Positions 11,795 through 22,159 of a stretch of DNA of 64,000 bases are shown here, in pieces. Position 1 is the stretch's first letter. Every line of letters begins with the position of its first letter. Location of the stretch: assembly GCA_037355855.1 (NCBI GenBank), contig CM074766.1, positions 3,658,001 to 3,722,000 on the forward strand, given 5' to 3'. A model generated the notes under the pieces. It saw nothing but the letters and a program-made list of their open reading frames with translations. It was not told where the DNA came from and did not search any database. The position numbers were made by a program, and so were the translations under genes. Source of the DNA: Pseudo-nitzschia pungens. Lineage: Eukaryota > Bacillariophyta > Bacillariophyceae > Bacillariales > Bacillariaceae.

Positions 11795-12588
11795 TATGAA
11801 GATATTCAAGGTGGTGCTATGATCTGAGCTAAGGCTCCTGTGTAGGAGAGTGTACTGGGGCTACAGGCAGCAGCCCCCAGTAACTGACTAACAGGTGCTG
11901 GGCTGAGTGCTAGAGCTGTGTGCTAAATGGTTAGCAACAGGCTTAGCAACCGGCTTAGCAACAGGCTTAGCAACAGGCTTAGCAGCAGGCTTAGCAGCAG
12001 GCTTAGCAGCAGACCTATCCTGTATAGTATGGATGCTAGTAGAGTTTACTAGGGTCGCCGCGTACGATTTGTACCAATCGTACGTACCCCGAGTAAAGCA
12101 CCTTTTATGGTGTAGCTAAGTGGTACAGGGTTAGGGTTGCTAAGGCTACGAGATACTGAAAGATGCTAACCTACCATGATACCCATGCTAAGATACTATG
12201 CTACCGCCGGGGTCGGGTCATTGGTGTATAATATGTACCACGAATAGACACCTGGCCCAAACAGTTATTAATTAAGCGAGTTAGCGCAAGCGAGCTAACG
12301 CGAGCACGAGCTCGCTAAATATACAGTGCAGCGCTGTCACGCTGAATTAGTGAGCTGAGCAAACGCTCAGCTCCCTCCACTATTCTTTTATCTCTTTAAA
12401 ATAAGACACCTATCAAGCCCTCCCTTTTCGATGATTCCGATGCACCTCTAGGAGAGTATCTTGTAGTGTTTGAATGTATGCAATAGACTATACAGTACAC
12501 ACTGTAGTCTCACGATTTGCTGGGACTACGTCCTATCCTGTTATTATTGTTATCACCTATTATTTGCTGACGAGCGAATATCTTTTCA
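11795..12588 (+). repeat. 3' LTR of element A
   Basis: 794 bp, nearly identical to 3038-3853 apart from fewer AGGCTTAGCAAC and AGCGAGCTAACGC units. It is followed by GATTT, the target duplication, and then by the plus-orientation minisatellite. Confidence 0.92.
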
Positions 12589-13590
12589 GATTTTGTGTCG
12601 TCTATCACTTGCAGTAGCAGGAACGTCGATCAATTGCAGCTCCTTCACAAAAGAATGGGATCATTGTGTCGATGTTTCCACAAGGGACCGGGATCATCAT
12701 TTATTTGTGTACCGACACTCACAAAAGACTGGGATCACCATCTACTTAGTTCCCTGCCGGCGCTCACGAAAGACCAGGATCATGATGCCATTGTTTCTTT
12801 GTATTCCCAAAAGACCAGGATCGTCATGCATTTGGTTCCCTGCATTTCCAAAAGATCAGGAGCATCTTGTCGTTGTTTCCCTACATTCCCAAAAGACCGG
12901 GATCATCATGTTTTTGGTTCCCTGCACTCACAAAAGACTGGGATCATCTTGTATTTCTTTCCGTACACTCCTGAAAGACCGGGATCATCGTGTAATTGTT
13001 TCTCTCCACTCACGAAAGACCGGGATCATCATTTCTTGTTGTCTCTTGGCATCCCTGAAAGACCAGGATCACAGTGTATTTGTTTCTCTGCATTCCCGAA
13101 AGACCGGGATCATCGTGTATTTGTGTACCGGCGCTCATGAAAGACCGGGATCATCATCGTGTAATTGTTTCTCTGCATTCCCAAAAATCCAGGATCATCG
13201 TGTTGTTGTCTCTTGACATTCCTGAAAGACCGGGATCATCGTTTACTATTTGTGTACCCTGTCGGCGCTCACCAAAGACCGGGATCATCATGTATTTGGT
13301 TCCCTGCATTCCCGAAAGATCGGGATCATCATGTATTTGGTTCCCTGTATTCCCGAAAGACCAGGATCATCGTGCTGTTGTTTCTCTGCATTCCCGAAAG
13401 ACCAGGATCATCGTGTTGTTGTCTCTCAGCATTCCCGAAAGACTGGGATCACCAGGACCAGCATGTACTTGGTTCCCTGCCGGGGCCCACAAAAGACCGG
13501 GATCATCATGTATTTGGTTCCCTGCACTCCTGAATGAACAGGATCATCATGCATTTGGTTCTCTCCGCTCTCAAAAGACTGTGATCATGA
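12589..13590 (+). repeat. 41-bp minisatellite, right arm (plus orientation)
   Basis: About 24 units with the consensus start CATTCCCGAAAGACCGGGAT and the end TTTGGTTCCCTG. Some units vary, with CACTCAC in place of CATTCCC. Because 41 is not a multiple of three and the unit lacks stops on this strand, long open frames exist in all three plus frames. I do not regard them as genes. The array continues the last units of the left arm interrupted by element A. Confidence 0.9.
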
Positions 13591-14861
13591 TGCAAAAAAA
13601 AAAACGGGAATTATTTTCGACGTCAAGATGCTGTCACTCGATTGTATGGTCACGTGTAGAAAATGTACCAGTGTCTACATTTACCATGATGGATCAATTT
13701 TTGGCAATTTTTCGAAAAAAAACCACTAACTACCGGGGGCCAAAGCTATGGATGTAAGTCACCGATTTCAACAGGAGTTGTTGCAAACAGTCGGTTTATA
13801 GTGTTTACGAATAGGTTGTAACTTTCGTTGAGGAGGTTTGAGGAGGTATTTGGTCAGATAGTGAGGCAACAATCTGTCACTCCGACGTGATCCATTATAA
13901 TTTATTCCGGGTACCGGTAGAACTAAATTGATAAAATAATAGAATGTTTCTCGTACAAAGTCCTGTTGTTTATCTTGATAAAAGCAAACAGACATAGAGA
14001 AGCTTTGAAATGTCATAGAGAACCTTTAGTCGTGAGGACAGGGTTTGTTTCTTAATACGGTACATAAATAGATACTTCTAGTTTCTTGTGTGTCGTAGTT
14101 TTGATATATAAGGTTACGACACTAGAGACATGAGACATTCAGGTTTGCCGCTTACTCAAAAAGAGAAAGATTGTCGAGTCATCAACAAAGAAAGAGAATT
14201 ACAACGAAATTCGTAAAAGCTGTCCTCCGGTCCACGAAGAAATTGGTACATTGGTACATATAACCAACGGAAGGCTGTTAAGAACTTGTAGGAATTGGTA
14301 CATTGGTACGTAGAACCAACGGACGACGTTTAAGAATTTTTTTGTAAGTGAATCAGCAATACAGAGAATCAAGTGAATAACACGAGAATGCATGTAAGAG
14401 AAGAAATAATGATCAGAGTGGATGGATCTGTTTGGACGTGACCTTCAGTCGTGCTTGAAACAGTGACTTGATTGACATGCATGATTCGGAGAAAAGGAAA
14501 ATTACCTCTTACCGGTCCGAACATTCCCAAGAACTAAAAATAAAAGGTTAAGTACCGAGTCTACAAGAGCTTAAGTCCAATTCTACCGGAGCCAGTACAC
14601 AAATATGTGAGGGGCTTTGAAATGAATGGACTGGAATAAAGAAAACAATAAATAACACGAGACTACACGGAAGAAAATAATCGACAACACGAGAATGCGC
14701 GTGATGGAGAAACAAAAGAAACAAAATTTAGTGAAATTAGAAAATTAGAGCGGATTCATTTCTGCTCACAATTAAAAGTAAGCAAACATTAAAACAACAT
14801 AATCTCAATTTGATTTCGAAATCAATCAATTAAACAGACACCAAAAAACAAAATCATCATC
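13591..14861. other. intergenic region upstream of the DUF285 gene
   Basis: AT-rich, without a supported gene. It holds a duplicated segment with ATTGGTACATTGGTAC and AACCAACGGA (about 14243-14330) and repeated AACACGAGAATGC blocks (about 14380, 14658, 14685). The last 60 bp before the ATG are A-rich, as in a short 5' UTR. No clear TATA element. Confidence 0.5.
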
Positions 14862-17388
14862 ATGAGATTCTTCTCTCCGTTTCTCGCTTCCCTTTCTGTC
14901 GCTTGGCTTTCCCAAGCGTCGAAGGGATCCATGGCGGAGATCCTCGACGTCAGCGACGAGCTGTTGGTACCATCCCATGGTAATGTCTTCGATTCCAACG
15001 ACGGCCAATCGTTGGGTTTCAATGGCGACGTCGCGATCGGAAGTGATCGAGAGCTTTCTACCATTGATTGTGCTGCTGAGTGTTCAAACTACTCACGTCC
15101 TGTGATCGCAGTCTCGGGTGCTGACTTTCGGACTCTTGTTTCCAATTGCATTGCTGGCACAAACTGCCCATACAGCGGTGTCCCTATGAACTGTTGGAAT
15201 ACTACAGCCGTAACAAGCATGAAAAGTGCATTCGAGTCCCAGTCTTCCTTCAATGAGCCACTACATTGCTTGGATACATCAAGCGTTACAGACATGTCAC
15301 TCATGTTTTGGAAAGCCAGCCAATTCAACCAGCCTATTGCCTCATGGGACACAGGAAATGTTGAAAACCTTTGGTCTATGTTCAATAGTGCTAAAGCGTT
15401 CAACCAGCGCATTGGATCATGGAACACGGGCAAGGTCACAGATATGAATGGTGTCTTTGCATACATTCATCATTTTAACCAACCAATTGGATCGTGGAAC
15501 ACTGGAAAAGTCAAAACATTTCGCAACATGTTTTTGGATTCAACAGCTTTTGACCAACCAATTGATAACTGGGATACCTCAAGTGCTTCAACTTTGAAAA
15601 GCATGTTTCAATCAGCAACAAAGTTCAACCACCCCATTGGATCATGGAATACATCAAGCGTTACAGACATGTCTAACATGTTTTGGAAAGCCAGCCAATT
15701 CAACCAGCCTATTGCCTCATGGGACACAGGAAATGTTGAAATTCTTTGGTCTATGTTCAATAGTGCTAAAGCGTTCAACCAGCCCATTGGATCATGGAAC
15801 ACAGGCAAGGTCACAGATATGAATGGTGTTTTTGCATACAACCCTGTTTTTAACCAACCCCTCGATTCCTGGAACGTACAAAAAGTTCAAACATTTGCAA
15901 GCTTTGCTTCGCAGACTGGAAGTTTCAACCAATGCCTGGGCACATGGCCATCGCAGGTATCTTCTTCCACAAATATTCGCAATACGTTTGTGAACTCTGG
16001 ATGTCCCATTGTTGAAAGCCCTTCATTACTCGATGGTTCCACGTGGTGTCAGGACAGAAGTCATGGGTGTTTTGCTCCTGGTTTTGCTCCTGTAGAGTTC
16101 AGCACTCACAAGGTAGTACGTGCCGAAGTACAGAACAAAACTGCTGACGTAACTACTCTGGAACCTTTCGTTGCCAAAACCTTTTTCGAAGCCAAGGACA
16201 AGTCTAATATTGTGATGGAGCTCTATGTCGATGTACCACCCGGTGAACCCTGCAACAATGGCACAGCACTAGACACAAGTCTTTATGAGGCAGCCGTGAT
16301 GGAGATTGGAACCACAGATTTCCAAACTACAATTTGTAAGTCTACTGCTGTCAGTTCTGCTGTTTTTGGATTTTTCCATGCTGCATTGTTCCTCGGACCA
16401 ACCATTTTTCATTTTCATTGTTTTCATTGGATCAGACGCTGCAGAATACATGATCACAGACGTGAAAAGTACCAAAGCCTATAAAGCAGAGACTAACACT
16501 GCAGGAGAAGTTGCTGTCTGTAAGAATGAAGTTGCTGTGACTCTTTGGTGTTGGCAGGTGTAGAGATTATCTGTTTGTTTCCAAAAAAGGACTCATGACT
16601 TCTGTCAATGCAAATCCTCAAAATTTCACACAGGTGCTAGAGTGGCCAAAAAATTGGACTTTAACTCCACCACTTCTGGAGCCGAGTATCTTTCCGTTGT
16701 TGATACCGTGTTCAAAGTGAAGGTTGACTCCCAAGCAAAGTTCCAAAACTTTACCGAGACAGTGAGCATTATTGATGACAGTGGAGATGAAAGTTTTGAA
16801 GGTAGCATCGTGAATATTGTTGACGTTGACGCTTTCTTGTGTGCCTATGGGAAACCCGCGAAATCTGCCTACAAAATGGGTGACGAATTCGGAGTCTGTG
16901 TTCGTCCCACCAAAAAATACATTGGAGAGGGCTACTCTGTCACCGGGTTTGTCAACGTGGTGTGCTCCAATGCAGGTGCAACTCGAACCTTGTTCCGCGA
17001 TTCGACTGCGGATGTACTGACTCGGCTCATTTCGGATGCTTCCATTACAGCCCTCGACAAGAACGGAACTGAAGCGGGCTCCGGGGCAGCAGGTTTTGTG
17101 AGTCTTGTAACCGCTGGCTACTTTAGCAAGGGGGAGAGTACTTTCTCCTGCAGTGGCGATTTGTCTCTGAGCGAATCCTCTTCCCGCCGTCGCTTGACCA
17201 GGCGCTTTGCTTTCTCTAGTGATGACATCGACGAGAAGCGTCTCCTGCAAGAGGTCGGCAACACGAGTCCCTTTTCATCGACCGTCGCTTTGGACACCGA
17301 AACTGGTGCCGAGCTCTTTGTTGCGGGTGCATCTTTGGTCGGTGGTGTTGCTGCCTTGCTGCTTTCGGTGGTTTTGGCAACCATTTGA
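14862..17388 (+). CDS. secreted/membrane DUF285 (BspA-type leucine-rich) repeat protein, 3 exons
   Basis: The model joins 14862-16335, 16436-16519 and 16634-17388, giving 770 codons in one frame ending at TGA 17386. Both introns begin GTAAG and end CAG (100 and 114 bp). Residues 1-20 form a signal peptide (MRFFSPFLASLSVAWLSQ). About residues 110-363 carry roughly ten DUF285 repeats of the type FNQPIGSWNTGKVTDM with MF at the end. A Cys-containing region and a second domain follow. The last 25 residues are hydrophobic (AGASLVGGVAALLLSVVLA), fitting a membrane or GPI anchor, preceded by Arg-rich RRRLTRR. Such repeats are typical of cell-surface proteins; the partner is unknown. It is the only convincing cellular gene here. 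The second exon is inferred from phase and sense of the joined protein. Confidence 0.85.
15278..15840 (+). repeat. near-identical internal duplication inside the DUF285 gene
   Basis: About 190 bp at 15278-15462 recurs at about 15656-15840 with only a few differences. The protein segment from SSVTDMS through VTDMNGVFAY is nearly the same twice, while the intervening repeats are more diverged. This suggests a recent block duplication of repeats. Confidence 0.85.
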
Positions 17389-17711
17389 GGTGCTATTTTG
17401 GCTCTTTGTCCATGATGCACTATCTCTTATTATTTGTGAATTTTTCCCATTGTTGGTGGATCTGTTGTCCATTATGGGTTTTTTATCATCTTGTCTTTTC
17501 ATTCTACTTGTCATTTGCTTGCCATGTGAGTGGCCTCATTGATGCTAATGAGTGCCTTTCTCCAGGAATCACATGATAAAGGAAGTAGAAGGCCAACAAA
17601 TTATCTCTACATACTAATTACTAGCTCTCTTTTATTATATCCCAGCATTTTACGAAACAATACATTAAGAGCTTCGCATCAGCAAGCGCCGCGGCATTTA
17701 AAAGACGTTGG
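17389..17711. other. 3' flank of the DUF285 gene
   Basis: T-rich downstream region, probably 3' UTR and spacer. No gene seen. Confidence 0.5.
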
Positions 17712-18055
17712 TAGCGATTTCATCCGATCCCTATTCCGACCCGGACCCAATCCTATCTAGCTTGCGTTGCGATTTCATCCGATCCGAATTCCGACCCGGA
17801 CCCAATCCTATCTAGCTTGCGTTGCGATTTCATCCGATCCCTATTCCGACCCGGACCCAATCCTATCTAGCTTGCGTTGCGATTTCATCCGATCCGAATT
17901 CCGACCCGGACCCAATCCTATCTAGCTTGCGTTGCGATTTCATCCGATCCCTATTCCGACCCGGACCCAATCCTATCTAGCTTGCGTTGCGATTTCATCC
18001 GATCCGAATTCCGACCCGGACCGGATCCTATCTGGCTTGCGTTGCGATTGAATCC
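17712..18055. repeat. 55-bp tandem repeat with alternating variants
   Basis: Six units beginning GCGATTTCATCCGATCC alternate between CTATTCC and GAATTCC at the same place, so the true period is a 110-bp dimer. The unit ends in CTAGCTTGCGTT. The last unit carries CCGGATCC and CTGGC changes. Confidence 0.92.
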
Positions 18056-18530
18056 TCCGTGATTGGACAATGCCGTGGGACATCACGCGGCGACGGTACG
18101 AAACAAAAGGTTCCGAGCGACGAATTATCGTCGCCCGTGCGACTCCGGTGAGCTCTGTATCAAGCTCTTGCTCCACAAATGTATCAGTGAGTTTAGACGT
18201 CCACTTTGCTGGACGTTGGTTCTTATTTCTTTCAATTTCCCAACATTGTATCGTGGCATGTGGGCCATCACATACAGCACATAGTGGTTGTATTTTTGGA
18301 TGGTTGCTTGCCCGGAGTGGACAGTTCTTTGCAATATGCCCCTTCTCCTGACACCAATTGCAAATGGTATACTTCAACCAGGCCATTGCTGAGTGCGCTT
18401 TCCCATTGCCACCGTTGCTGCTCGTCACTTCGCTCCGTTTATTCCTATGTCTTCGTCTGCAATATTGCCGCCGTTCGACAACGACACGCGACGCTGACTT
18501 CTTCCTTTTTTTTTTGGTTTTTTTGTCCTC
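18056..18530 (-). pseudogene. gag fragment with two zinc-knuckle-like motifs
   Basis: An open minus-strand frame encodes a Lys/Arg-rich stretch, then CNWCQEKGHIAKNC (a CCHC zinc knuckle) and CAVCDGPHATIQC (a second, CCHC-like). This is the nucleic-acid-binding end of a retrotransposon gag. It is unlike the knuckle-less gag of A, B and C. The right end runs in frame into a Helitron helicase scrap (18531-18570), and the left end fades into the 55-bp satellite. No start, and no pol beside it, so it is a fragment. The exact junction near the A-rich tract at about 18505-18530 is uncertain. Confidence 0.6.
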
Positions 18531-18570
18531 ATTGCCAACAGGAATGTGGCAAGCACTATGCAGAGTTGAT
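18531..18570 (-). pseudogene. Helitron helicase fragment downstream of element B
   Basis: The minus strand reads STLHSACHIPVGN directly after the ATCAA target duplication. Joined to 36311 it continues the Pif1-like helicase ...GCAAVSIHGS in frame, placing it after motif I. The remaining helicase motifs are absent here, so the Helitron gene is truncated at about this point. Confidence 0.6.
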
Positions 18571-19527
18571 GTGTTGAGATATCCGCTCGTCAGCGGTCTT
18601 CGGGGAACTTAATCAACTTGTAGGTAAGTTCGACTCGTACTGGTCTGTAAATAAAGAAAAGCCTTAACAATAATAATACATAAAGTCCTGGCAAATCGTG
18701 AGTCTACAGTGGACTGTTCAAGGTCTATTGCATACGCTCAAGCAATACAAGGCACTTCCCTAGAGGTACATCGGAATCGATCGATAGGAGGGCATGATAG
18801 GCGTGTTTATTTTAGAGTGAAATATAAAGAGTGAATAAAAGGGAGCTGAGCCAAAGCGCTCAGCTCTGTATCGTGTATCGTGACATCGTGACATCGATTC
18901 GCTAACTCGCTAACTCGTATAATAACAGAACTCCTGTAGCTCTGGTACTGTATCCTACGAGTAGCGTACCGTATCGGAGTATCGTAGGTATCTCCGATTA
19001 ATTAGACCGAATCGTGTGCTAGCGCGTTGGGTAACTGTTTGGGCCGGGTATGCGGTCATGGTACACATTATACACCAATGACCCGACCCCGGCGGTAGCA
19101 TCGTATCTTAGCATGGTATCATGGTAGGCTAGCAACTTTCAGTATCTCGCAGCCTTAGCAACCCTAACCCTGTAGCATTTAGCTACACCATAAAAGGTGC
19201 TTTACTCGGGGTACGTACGATTGGTACAAATCGTACGCGGGGACCCTAGTAAACTCTGCTAGCAATACTAGACAGGATAGGTCTGCTGCTAAGCCTGCTG
19301 CTAAGCCTGTTGCTAAGCCTGCTGCTAAGCCTGTTGCTAAGCCTGTTGCTAAGCCTGTTGCTAAGCCTGTTGCTGAGCCTGTATGCTACTAGCAATTAGC
19401 ACACAGCTCTAGCATTCAGCTCAGCACCTGTTAGTCAGTTGTTACTGGAGGCTGCTGACTGTAGCCCCAGTACATTCTCCTACACAGGAGCCCTAGCACA
19501 GATGGTAGCACACTGGATATCTTCATA
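18571..19527 (-). repeat. 3' LTR of element B
   Basis: 957 bp, on the plus strand GTGTTGAGATATCCGC to GGATATCTTCATA. It contains tandem GCTAAGCCTGTT 12-mers (about 19283-19380) and the conserved ACACCAATGACCCGACCCCG block. It matches 35368-36310 nearly base for base. Confidence 0.93.
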
Positions 19528-20110
19528 GTCCCCGTGATTCATGCCAGTGGTCCTGTATTGAGCAACTGAGTAACTATACCAGTCCCCGGAAACAGATACT
19601 CCCAGGAGGACACCAATACTCTTGCTTGTTGTACCAGGACACTTGGATGGATCATAACAGGATTCAGGGATGCTTCCATATAACTTGTCAGAGATCAAAA
19701 CTGCACCAAATATTGCAGTTCTTCTATCAGAGGCCCGGCCGATTTATGGTAGAAAAAAAAAAAGAGGGGGTTGGACCGAAAGGCGTTTTGCCCTTGGTCC
19801 GGTTCCTTAACACGTATAAGGACATATCAATCGGCCTATTGTTGTTTCCAATCTTTATAGTCCCCGGAACCGGTGTACCGGAGACTTCCCAAGTACATAA
19901 CATATAACATAAGATCATATCGAATCCGGAATCGGAATCGGAAATCGAAGTGGTCAGGAAGCTCGTATCGAAATCCATTGCGTTCGAACAATCCGAAATC
20001 TGCTGCGTTCGATTGCTTCCGAAAAAAACGAAATCGGAAAACTGCTGCGTCCGAGCTGCTTGTCAGGGACCAAAGGTGCCCCAAATAATGCAGCTAGAGC
20101 AATGTTTTCT
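19528..20110 (-). other. 3' UTR of element B
   Basis: It lies between the pol stop (20111) and the 3' LTR. The block next to the LTR (about 19528-19745) is the conserved 3'-UTR block seen in A and C, including AACTGCA-loop-TGCAGTT. The rest has CGAAATCG-type repeats and a homopolymer A run followed by G near 19749-19771. Confidence 0.7.
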
Positions 20111-20381
20111 TTACCACATGCATCGAGCACAGTGTTCTTTCAGAGCTGGGCCATTCAATAGCTTGGTGAATAGGTCAGCAATATTGGTCTCGCCAGGCTC
20201 CTTTGCAATTCGAATTGTTCCAGCAGCAATAGACTCGCGCGCCTTGTGGTAAGCAACACTGTTGTGCTTCTTGTTGCATGGACTCTCCGGCCTGGTGGTA
20301 TTCTTAACAACAGACTCGTTGTCACAGTACACATTGGTAGGACCTTCAATAGGGACACCCATCATCCTGAGCTTGTACCTA
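20111..20381 (-). pseudogene. C-terminal RNase H piece of element B pol, split off by the TIR segment
   Basis: It encodes YKLRMMGVPIEG, YCDNESVVKN (RNase H Asp), HNSVAYHKAR and EHCARCMW, ending at TAA 20111-20113. Joined to 28082 with one TA it restores EGLRYKLR in frame, so it is the missing end of the pol at 28082-32370. Confidence 0.9.
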
Positions 20382-20399
20382 CGTCTGATAACTGATTTT
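20382..20399 (+). repeat. left terminal inverted repeat
   Basis: CGTCTGATAACTGATTTT, preceded by TA; pairs with 28062-28079 (17 of 18 bases). Confidence 0.85.
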
Positions 20400-20494
20400 A
20401 GACGTGGGTCAAAAATTTTTGTGCCGGGTCCTTTTGGGGTCAAATATTTGACCAATTCCTTGTCCCTGGCTTAATTTTTTCAGTCCCGTACCAC

Positions 20495-20875
20495 ATATAT
20501 TTTCGAGCCAACGCCCATTAATTTTCGAGCCAACGCCCATTAATTTTCGAGGCACCGCCCATTAATTTTCGAGGCACCGCCCATTAATTTTGGAGGCAAC
20601 GCCCATTAATTTTTGAGGCAACGCCCATCATTTTTAGAGGCAACGCCCATCATTTCAAGAGGCAACGCCCATCATTTTTAGACGCAACGCCCATCATTTC
20701 AAGAGGCAACGCCCATCAATTTTCGAGGCAACGCCCATCATTTTTAGAGGCAACGCCCATCATTTCAAGAGGCAACGCCCATCATTTTTAGAAGCAACGC
20801 CCATCATTTCAAGAGGCAACGCCCATCAGTTTTAGACGCAACGCCCATAATTTCTAGAGGCAACGCCCGCCCATT
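20495..20875. repeat. 22-bp tandem array (ACGCCCAT core)
   Basis: About 17 units of AATTTTCGAGGCAACGCCC with variants such as TTTTTAGAGG and TTTCAAGAGG between the conserved CAACGCCCAT cores. Confidence 0.9.
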
Positions 20876-20949
20876 ATCACATGATAATAATGTTACACTA
20901 TTATTGATGTTAAGAACCACTAGTATTCTGATACTGTATTGGTACAAAC

Positions 20950-21910
20950 TGGATTTCAGTTGCCGTCGTATTGCATTTCAATTCCCGTTGCATCCTATTT
21001 CAATTGCCGTCGGATTGTATTGCCGTAGCATCTTATTTCAGTTCCCCGTCGTGCTCCCGTCGCATCCTTGCATCGTATTTCAGTTCCCGTCGCATTGTAT
21101 TTCAGTTCGCGTCGCATTGTATTTCAGTTCCCGTCACATTGTATTTCAGTTCGCGTCGCATTGTATTTCAGTTCGCGTCGCATTGTATTTCAGTTCCCGT
21201 CGCATTGTATTTCAGTTGCGTTCTGTGTATTCTTCCCTACGAGGAGCAAGCAGGCAATTAAATGCATCATGGTTAGAAGTGAACTCCATGATTGATACCC
21301 CCGGCCAATCTTGATGCAGTTCACTCACCATCGGATTGTATTTCAGTTCCCGTTGTATTGTATTTCAGTTCCCGTTGCATCGTATTTCAGCAGTTGCGTT
21401 CGGTGTATTCATCCCTACCAGGAGCAAGCAGCAGGCAATTAAATGCATGGTTAGAAGTGAACTCCATGATCGATACCCCCGGCCAATCTTGATGCAGTTC
21501 ACTCACCGTCGGATTGTATTTCAGTTCCCGTCGTATCGTATTCCAGTTCCCGTCCAATCGTATTCAGTTCCCGTTGCATCGTATTTCAGCAGTTGCGTTC
21601 AGTGTATTCATCCCTACCAGGAGCAAGCAGCAGGCAATTAAATGCATGGTTAGAAGTGAACTCCATGATCGATACCCCCGGCCAATCTTGATGCAGTTCA
21701 CTCACCGTCGGATTGTATTTCAGTTCCCGTCGTATCGTATTCCAGTTCCCGTCCAATCGTATTCAGTTCCCGTTGCATCGTATTTCAGTTGCGTTCAGTG
21801 TGTTCTTCCCTACCAGGAGCAAGCAGGCAATTAAATGCATGGTTAGAAGTGAACTCCATGATTGATACCCCTGGCCAATCTTGATGCAGTTCACTCACCG
21901 TCGGACCGTC
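20950..21910. repeat. 22-bp array nested in a roughly 190-bp tandem array
   Basis: From 20950 to 21220, units of GTATTTCAGTTCCCGTCGCATT are repeated. From there to 21910, about four copies of a roughly 190-bp unit carry the same 22-mers plus GAGCAAGCAGGCAATTAAATG and CCCCGGCCAATCTTGATGC. Confidence 0.88.
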
Positions 21911-22159
21911 CGATTATTGTAAAGTCTGGCACGCATTTTTTATGTGCATTTTTTGCTTCCTTTTTTTTGCAGAAGATAAGGTTACGGTACCGTACTCATA
22001 TGCTGTGTGTTAGCAGCATTTGCAGTCCGCGCCATAATTTTTGACTACATTTTTACTACAAAACCTGGCGCGGGCACCCCCCCGACAAGGAAAAAGGACA
22101 AAGGACAGACATCCGTTTCGCAAATCAGCAAAAAGACACTAAAAAATACACTAAAAGTA

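Larger units (their letters stand above)
3038..12588 (+). mobile_element. Element A: near-complete Ty1/copia LTR retrotransposon (CoDi-like)
   Basis: It is bounded by two LTRs (3038-3853 and 11795-12588) that begin TATGAAGATATTC and end GAATATCTTTTCA. A GATT(T) duplication flanks it (about 3034-3038 and 12589-12593). Inside, in order, are a PBS-like site, a 5' leader, gag, pol (protease, integrase, RT, RNase H) and a 3' UTR ending in ACGGGGAC before the 3' LTR. The integrase-before-RT order assigns it to Ty1/copia. Gag and pol share one frame and carry premature UGA codons, so this copy is probably dead. It inserted into the 41-bp minisatellite. Confidence 0.92.

Noticed and set aside
12589..13590. 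CRISPR-like regular spacing
   Set aside because: The 41-bp units are contiguous without unique spacers, and the window is eukaryotic.
16306..16563. Separate 85-codon gene in the middle of the DUF285 gene
   Set aside because: It is exon 2 read through both introns; splicing at GTAAG/CAG gives one continuous 770-codon protein.
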